This document shows positions 60,788 through 64,000 of a stretch of DNA of 64,000 bases, piece by piece. The first letter of the stretch is position 1, and each line of letters begins with the position of its first letter. The position numbers and the translations under genes are program-made. This DNA comes from an uncultured Maribacter sp. (GTDB lineage: Bacteria > Bacteroidota > Bacteroidia > Flavobacteriales > Flavobacteriaceae), in assembly GCF_947500985.1 (NCBI RefSeq), contig NZ_CANMTX010000005.1, positions 1-64,000 of the forward strand. The letters are read 5' to 3'. Under the pieces are notes generated by a model. It was not told the origin of the DNA, searched no databases, and worked only from the letters and a program-made list of their open reading frames with translations.

Positions 60788-60850
60788 GGCAAGCCTGGGA
60801 GTCATTAAAAGAAAATTTACGTTTGATTTCGAGGCAAGCCTCGGAGCATT
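60788..60850. repeat. Two-copy GGCAAGCCT repeat with palindrome
   Basis: GGCAAGCCTGGGAGTCATT (60788-60806) and GGCAAGCCTCGGAGCATT (60833-60850) are near-identical direct copies. The second is preceded by CGA, making the perfect palindrome CGAGGC-AA-GCCTCG at 60830-60843. It may be a member of an interspersed family, which could be tested by searching the rest of the genome. Confidence 0.65.
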
Positions 60851-60879
60851 CAAATCTCGATTATCGAGTAAAAAATATA

Positions 60880-60914
60880 AAAAATGCTCTCAAATATTTT
60901 TGAGAGCATTTTTA
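60880..60914. terminator. Bidirectional terminator between NimA-like and sigma-like genes
   Basis: AAAATGCTCTCAAA pairs with TTTGAGAGCATTTT around a short AT loop, with T and A runs on both sides. It ends two converging transcripts. Confidence 0.85.
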
Positions 60915-60917
60915 TTT

Positions 60918-61676
60918 TTAATTGCTATCTATGAGAAATCGTTTCTCGAAACTGTTCTTAAGCAGTTGTCTTGCCGACGCCAACAACTCTTCTACCTGCT
61001 CTAGTTTTGTTTTACGTATGTCTGCTATTTCTTCAATAGTTAAACCTTCGTTCGTAAAAAGTTCAAATACCGTTCTCATTGGCAGGTTCATTTTATCTAA
61101 GACCAATTGTACATGATTATATATACGTTCTTTATCTAATGTAGCATCTAGCTTATCTGCCAATTTCTTTTCTTCCTCCGTTATAAATACATGATTAAGA
61201 GAATAGTTGCTTTTATCCAAGGATTTATCATCCATCTCATCTAAAAGTAAGAAATCACCATCGGCATCTTGTGTATAGTTTTCTTCCATAGCATCCCATT
61301 CTGGTTTAGAATAGGTATCTATATTATCAAAAAAAACATGATCAAACTCCTCCTCTACCAAACTATCTTCTAATAACTCATCTACTTTTTTAAATAGAAA
61401 AACATGCAATTCATTTTCACTTTTTATATCATCGATATTATCATATACCTCTATAAATAGTTGATCGGTAAAATCGCTCGGGTTAAACATACCTTTATTC
61501 AGCTTGCCGTTTGCCACGGCCCTATTCAATCTTTTAGAAACGTATCGGTAAATTTGAGGGAGTACCTTTAATAGTTCTTTATTAAAAGATTCTCTATTCT
61601 CTTTACGCTTAAACGTAACCAGCTGAGAGTATGTTTCTTTCATTATTATTCTTATATCGTTCATGGCAGTTTCCAT
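60918..61676 (-). CDS. Sigma-70-like DNA-binding protein
   Basis: A 252-residue protein. The C-terminal part (about 185-245) resembles a sigma region 4 helix-turn-helix: LPMRTVFELFTNEGLTIEEIADIRKTKLEQVEELLASAR. The N-terminal half (about 15-110) is helical and could be a diverged region 2. No N-terminal signal. It may be an alternative sigma factor or a regulator of that kind. It is divergent from the cation ATPase, with an FNR-like site between the two. Confidence 0.7.
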   Translation of the reverse strand: METAMNDIRIIMKETYSQLVTFKRKENRESFNKELLKVLPQIYRYVSKRLNRAVANGKLNKGMFNPSDFTDQLFIEVYDNIDDIKSENELHVFLFKKVDELLEDSLVEEEFDHVFFDNIDTYSKPEWDAMEENYTQDADGDFLLLDEMDDKSLDKSNYSLNHVFITEEEKKLADKLDATLDKERIYNHVQLVLDKMNLPMRTVFELFTNEGLTIEEIADIRKTKLEQVEELLASARQLLKNSFEKRFLIDSN

Positions 61677-61705
61677 AATAGTTTACTTTTAAGATTATTA
61701 CACTA

Positions 61706-61778
61706 TAAAATTGCAATCTTATAGGCGTAAATCATATGATAAATATCAGTGAGTTACCTAAAGATTTCAGATACTTTA
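61706..61778. promoter_or_regulatory. FNR-like site between sigma-like gene and cation ATPase
   Basis: ATGAT-N4-ATCAG at 61736-61749 (centre 61742.5). Rightward TACTTTA starts at 61772 (29.5 bp from the centre). Leftward CAATTTTA (minus strand 61713-61706) starts 29.5 bp away but is a weaker match. Confidence 0.6.
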
Positions 61779-61813
61779 GTAGTTATTAATTTTAATGGAA
61801 CCAAAACTAGCAC

Positions 61814-64000
61814 ATGATCAACCCTACCGACTTTGGAATTGCTGGACTCACAGACCAACAGGTTGATGCTTCTAAAAAAGAACATGGCTTAAATTCTTTT
61901 AATTATAAGAAAGAAAATAGCTTTTTAAATGCCTTAAAAAGCATTGCTAAAGAGCCCATGGTTATATTGTTACTTATAGCTTCATCTATATATTTCATAA
62001 CCGGTAATTGGGGTGATGGCGTTTTCTTGGCTTCTGCCATTGTTCTTGTTGGCTCCATATCGCTATATCAAGATTCTAGAAGTAGAAAGGCTTTAGAAAA
62101 TCTCGAAAACATTACCCACCCAAAAAGCAAGGTCATACGTAATGGTGCCGTTGTAGAAATTAATAGCCAAGATATTGTTGTTGGTGATTTTCTTATGGTT
62201 GAAGAAGGTACTACCATTTCTGCGGATGGCGTTATAGTTCACTCAAATGATTTTTCTGTAAATGAATCCATATTAACCGGCGAATCACTTTCTGTATATA
62301 AGGACGCCACAAGTACAGATAATTTAATTTTTACAGGAAGTACCGTTGCTAGCGGATTGGCAATTGCCCAAATTACAGCAATTGGCAACTTAACTAAACT
62401 GGGGGAAATAGGCAAAAGCCTTGAAGACATCACCGAAGAAAAAACACCTTTGGAACTGAAGATTTTCAACTTCGTAAAATTAATGTCCATCTGGGGCGGC
62501 GTTATATTTCTACTCGTTTGGGAATAAATTACCTGCGTTCTGGTATTGTACTCGACAGTTTACTTAAGGCATTGACCTTAGCCATGAGTATTTTACCTGA
62601 AGAAATTCCTGTAGCATTTACCACTTTCATGGCATTAGGTGCGTGGCGATTAATGAAAATGGGAATCGTTGTAAAACAGATGAAGACCGTTGAAACCTTA
62701 GGTAGTGCAACTGTTATTTGTACTGATAAAACTGGCACTATTACCCAAAACAAAATGGCTTTAGCCAAACTGTTCACATTAAAGACCGGTAACATAGTAA
62801 ACACTAAAGATATTTTAGGCGATAATGAAAAAGAGCTTATAACTACTTCTATGTGGGCAAGTGAACCAATACCATTTGACCCTATGGAAATTGCCATACA
62901 TAATGCATATGGTACCTTAACAGATAACGATGAGCGCCCCAATTATAAAATGGTTCATGAATACCCCTTAGGTGGTAAACCGCCAATGATGACCCATGTT
63001 TTCCAGGATGATGAGGGCAACCAAATCATTGCCGCTAAAGGTGCGCCTGAAGCTATTATAGCAGTAGCCAATCTTACTACTTCTGAAATTGAAATGATAC
63101 AAAACACACTTACCGAATTAGGTAAAGATGGGTATAGAATGCTTGCCGTGGGCATGGCGATATTTGAAGGAGAAGATTACCCAAAAGAGCAACAAGATTT
63201 TAAATTTGATTTTAAGGGAATTATCGCCTTCTACGACCCACCAAAAGAAAATATTTCACAAGTACTGAAGGACTTTGATAGTGCTGGCATACAAGTGAAA
63301 CTGGTTACTGGTGATAATGCTAATACCGCTATGGCAATCGCCAAACAAATCAATTTTAAAGGATACGAAAAATGTATTTCTGGCGATGAGTTAATGCAAC
63401 TAACAGATACCGAATTACAAGAAAAAGTAAAGCACATCAACGTATTCTCTAGAATGTTCCCCGATGCGAAACTGAGAATTGTAAATGCATTAAAGAAAAA
63501 CAATGAAGTTGTTGCCATGACCGGTGATGGTGTAAACGACGGTCCTGCTTTAAAGGCTTCACATATTGGTATTGCCATGGGTAAAAAAGGCACCGAAATT
63601 GCCAAGCAAGCGGCATCCCTTATTTTGGTTGATGATGACCTATCTAGAATGGTTGATGCCGTTGCCATGGGTAGAAAAATATACACCAACTTGAAAAAGG
63701 CTATTCAGTATATAATTTCTATACACATACCCATCATTCTTACTGTATTTATACCCTTGGCGTTACGGTGGATATATCCAAATATATTTTCACCCTCCCA
63801 TGTTATTATTTTAGAATTGATTATGGGTCCCACCTGCTCTATTATCTTTGAAAATGAACCTCTAGAGAAAAATCTTATGTTCAAAAAACCCAGACCTTTT
63901 TCAACTACTTTCTTTAACTATAAAGAACTAACTACAAGTGTTATACAAGGTTTAGCAATAACTATTGGTGCATTAACAATTTATCAATATACAGTGGCTG
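61814..64000 (+). pseudogene. P-type cation ATPase (calcium-pump-like), frameshifted and cut by the window edge
   Basis: The first frame (61814-62527) covers the cytosolic start, the early membrane helices and the actuator domain (SVNESILTGESLSVYKD), then ends at TAA 62525-62527 soon after GGVIFLLVW. One missing G in the GGG run at 62520-62522 restores the frame: GINYLRSGIVLD, then ILPEEIPVAF, the phosphorylation site CTDKTGTITQNK near 62720 and MTGDGVNDGPAL near 63520. The rest runs past 64000. Together these give a class II P-type ATPase of the calcium-pump type, although the ion is uncertain. Either the gene is inactivated or a base is missing from the sequence. Confidence 0.85.

Overview
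The window looks like a piece of a low-GC Bacteroidetes chromosome, most likely a marine flavobacterium of the Flavobacteriaceae. Supporting signs are Bacteroidetes-type promoters with a TAnnTTTG -7 element, a fused CcoN-CcoO oxidase subunit, the MoxR/DUF58/BatA-like locus, a LytTR regulator paired with a periplasmic beta-propeller kinase, and signal peptides ending in A-Q. The genus (Maribacter- or Zobellia-like) is only an impression. No rRNA, tRNA, CRISPR array, insertion sequence or replication origin was recognised.

Layout. 1-4.2 kb is an accessory, cassette-like stretch: a large protein with an Mrr-like nuclease domain and a small secreted protein, each bounded by its own inverted repeats and by hairpins. 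4.2-9.8 kb carries pentose-phosphate genes (fsa, tkt, rpiA), an alpha/beta hydrolase whose signal peptide is cut off by an in-frame stop, and a VIT1/CCC1-type transporter. 9.8-23.4 kb is a microaerobic respiration block: UspA, an FNR-like regulator, the copper ATPase CcoI, the ccoS-ccoNO-ccoQ-ccoP-ccoG-ccoH operon, a second UspA and oxygen-independent hemN. 23.5-39.6 kb is an island of sulfur, redox and respiratory genes: a second Crp/Fnr regulator, TSUP exporter, two persulfide-dioxygenase-like/rhodanese fusions, a frameshifted rhodanese, DUF2892, a TsdA-like dihaem cytochrome, a DsrE-like protein, Dps, cytochrome bd (cydAB) and split YeeE/YedE transporters. 39.6-50.5 kb is a MoxR-DUF58-BatA-type locus with DUF4159 and TldD/TldE. 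50.8-60.1 kb holds a two-component system (propeller kinase plus LytTR regulator) in an operon with secreted proteins, one of them caspase-like, and a VIT/vWA protein. 60.3-64 kb has a NimA-like flavoprotein, a sigma-like protein and a frameshifted P-type cation ATPase that runs off the window.

The most notable result is regulatory. Two distinct 14-bp palindromes recur. GTAAC-N4-GTTAC occurs nine times (one as the GTGAC/GTCAC variant), all inside 23.5-38.6 kb and always upstream of a gene of the island. An FNR-like RTGAY-N4-RTCAY palindrome occurs seven times near cco, ccoI, the FNR gene, uspA, hemN and others. In nearly every case a TAnnTTTG-like box starts 29.5 bp from the palindrome centre, which puts the centre near -41.5 (class II activation), and several sites do this in both directions. 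The two Crp/Fnr regulators differ at the recognition-helix residue expected to read the base that separates the two motifs. I therefore infer two parallel regulons: an FNR-type oxygen regulon and a separate regulon coupling reactive-sulfur handling, Dps and cytochrome bd. A third circuit is a pair of identical 21-bp-spaced direct repeats in front of the LytTR operon and the VIT/vWA gene.
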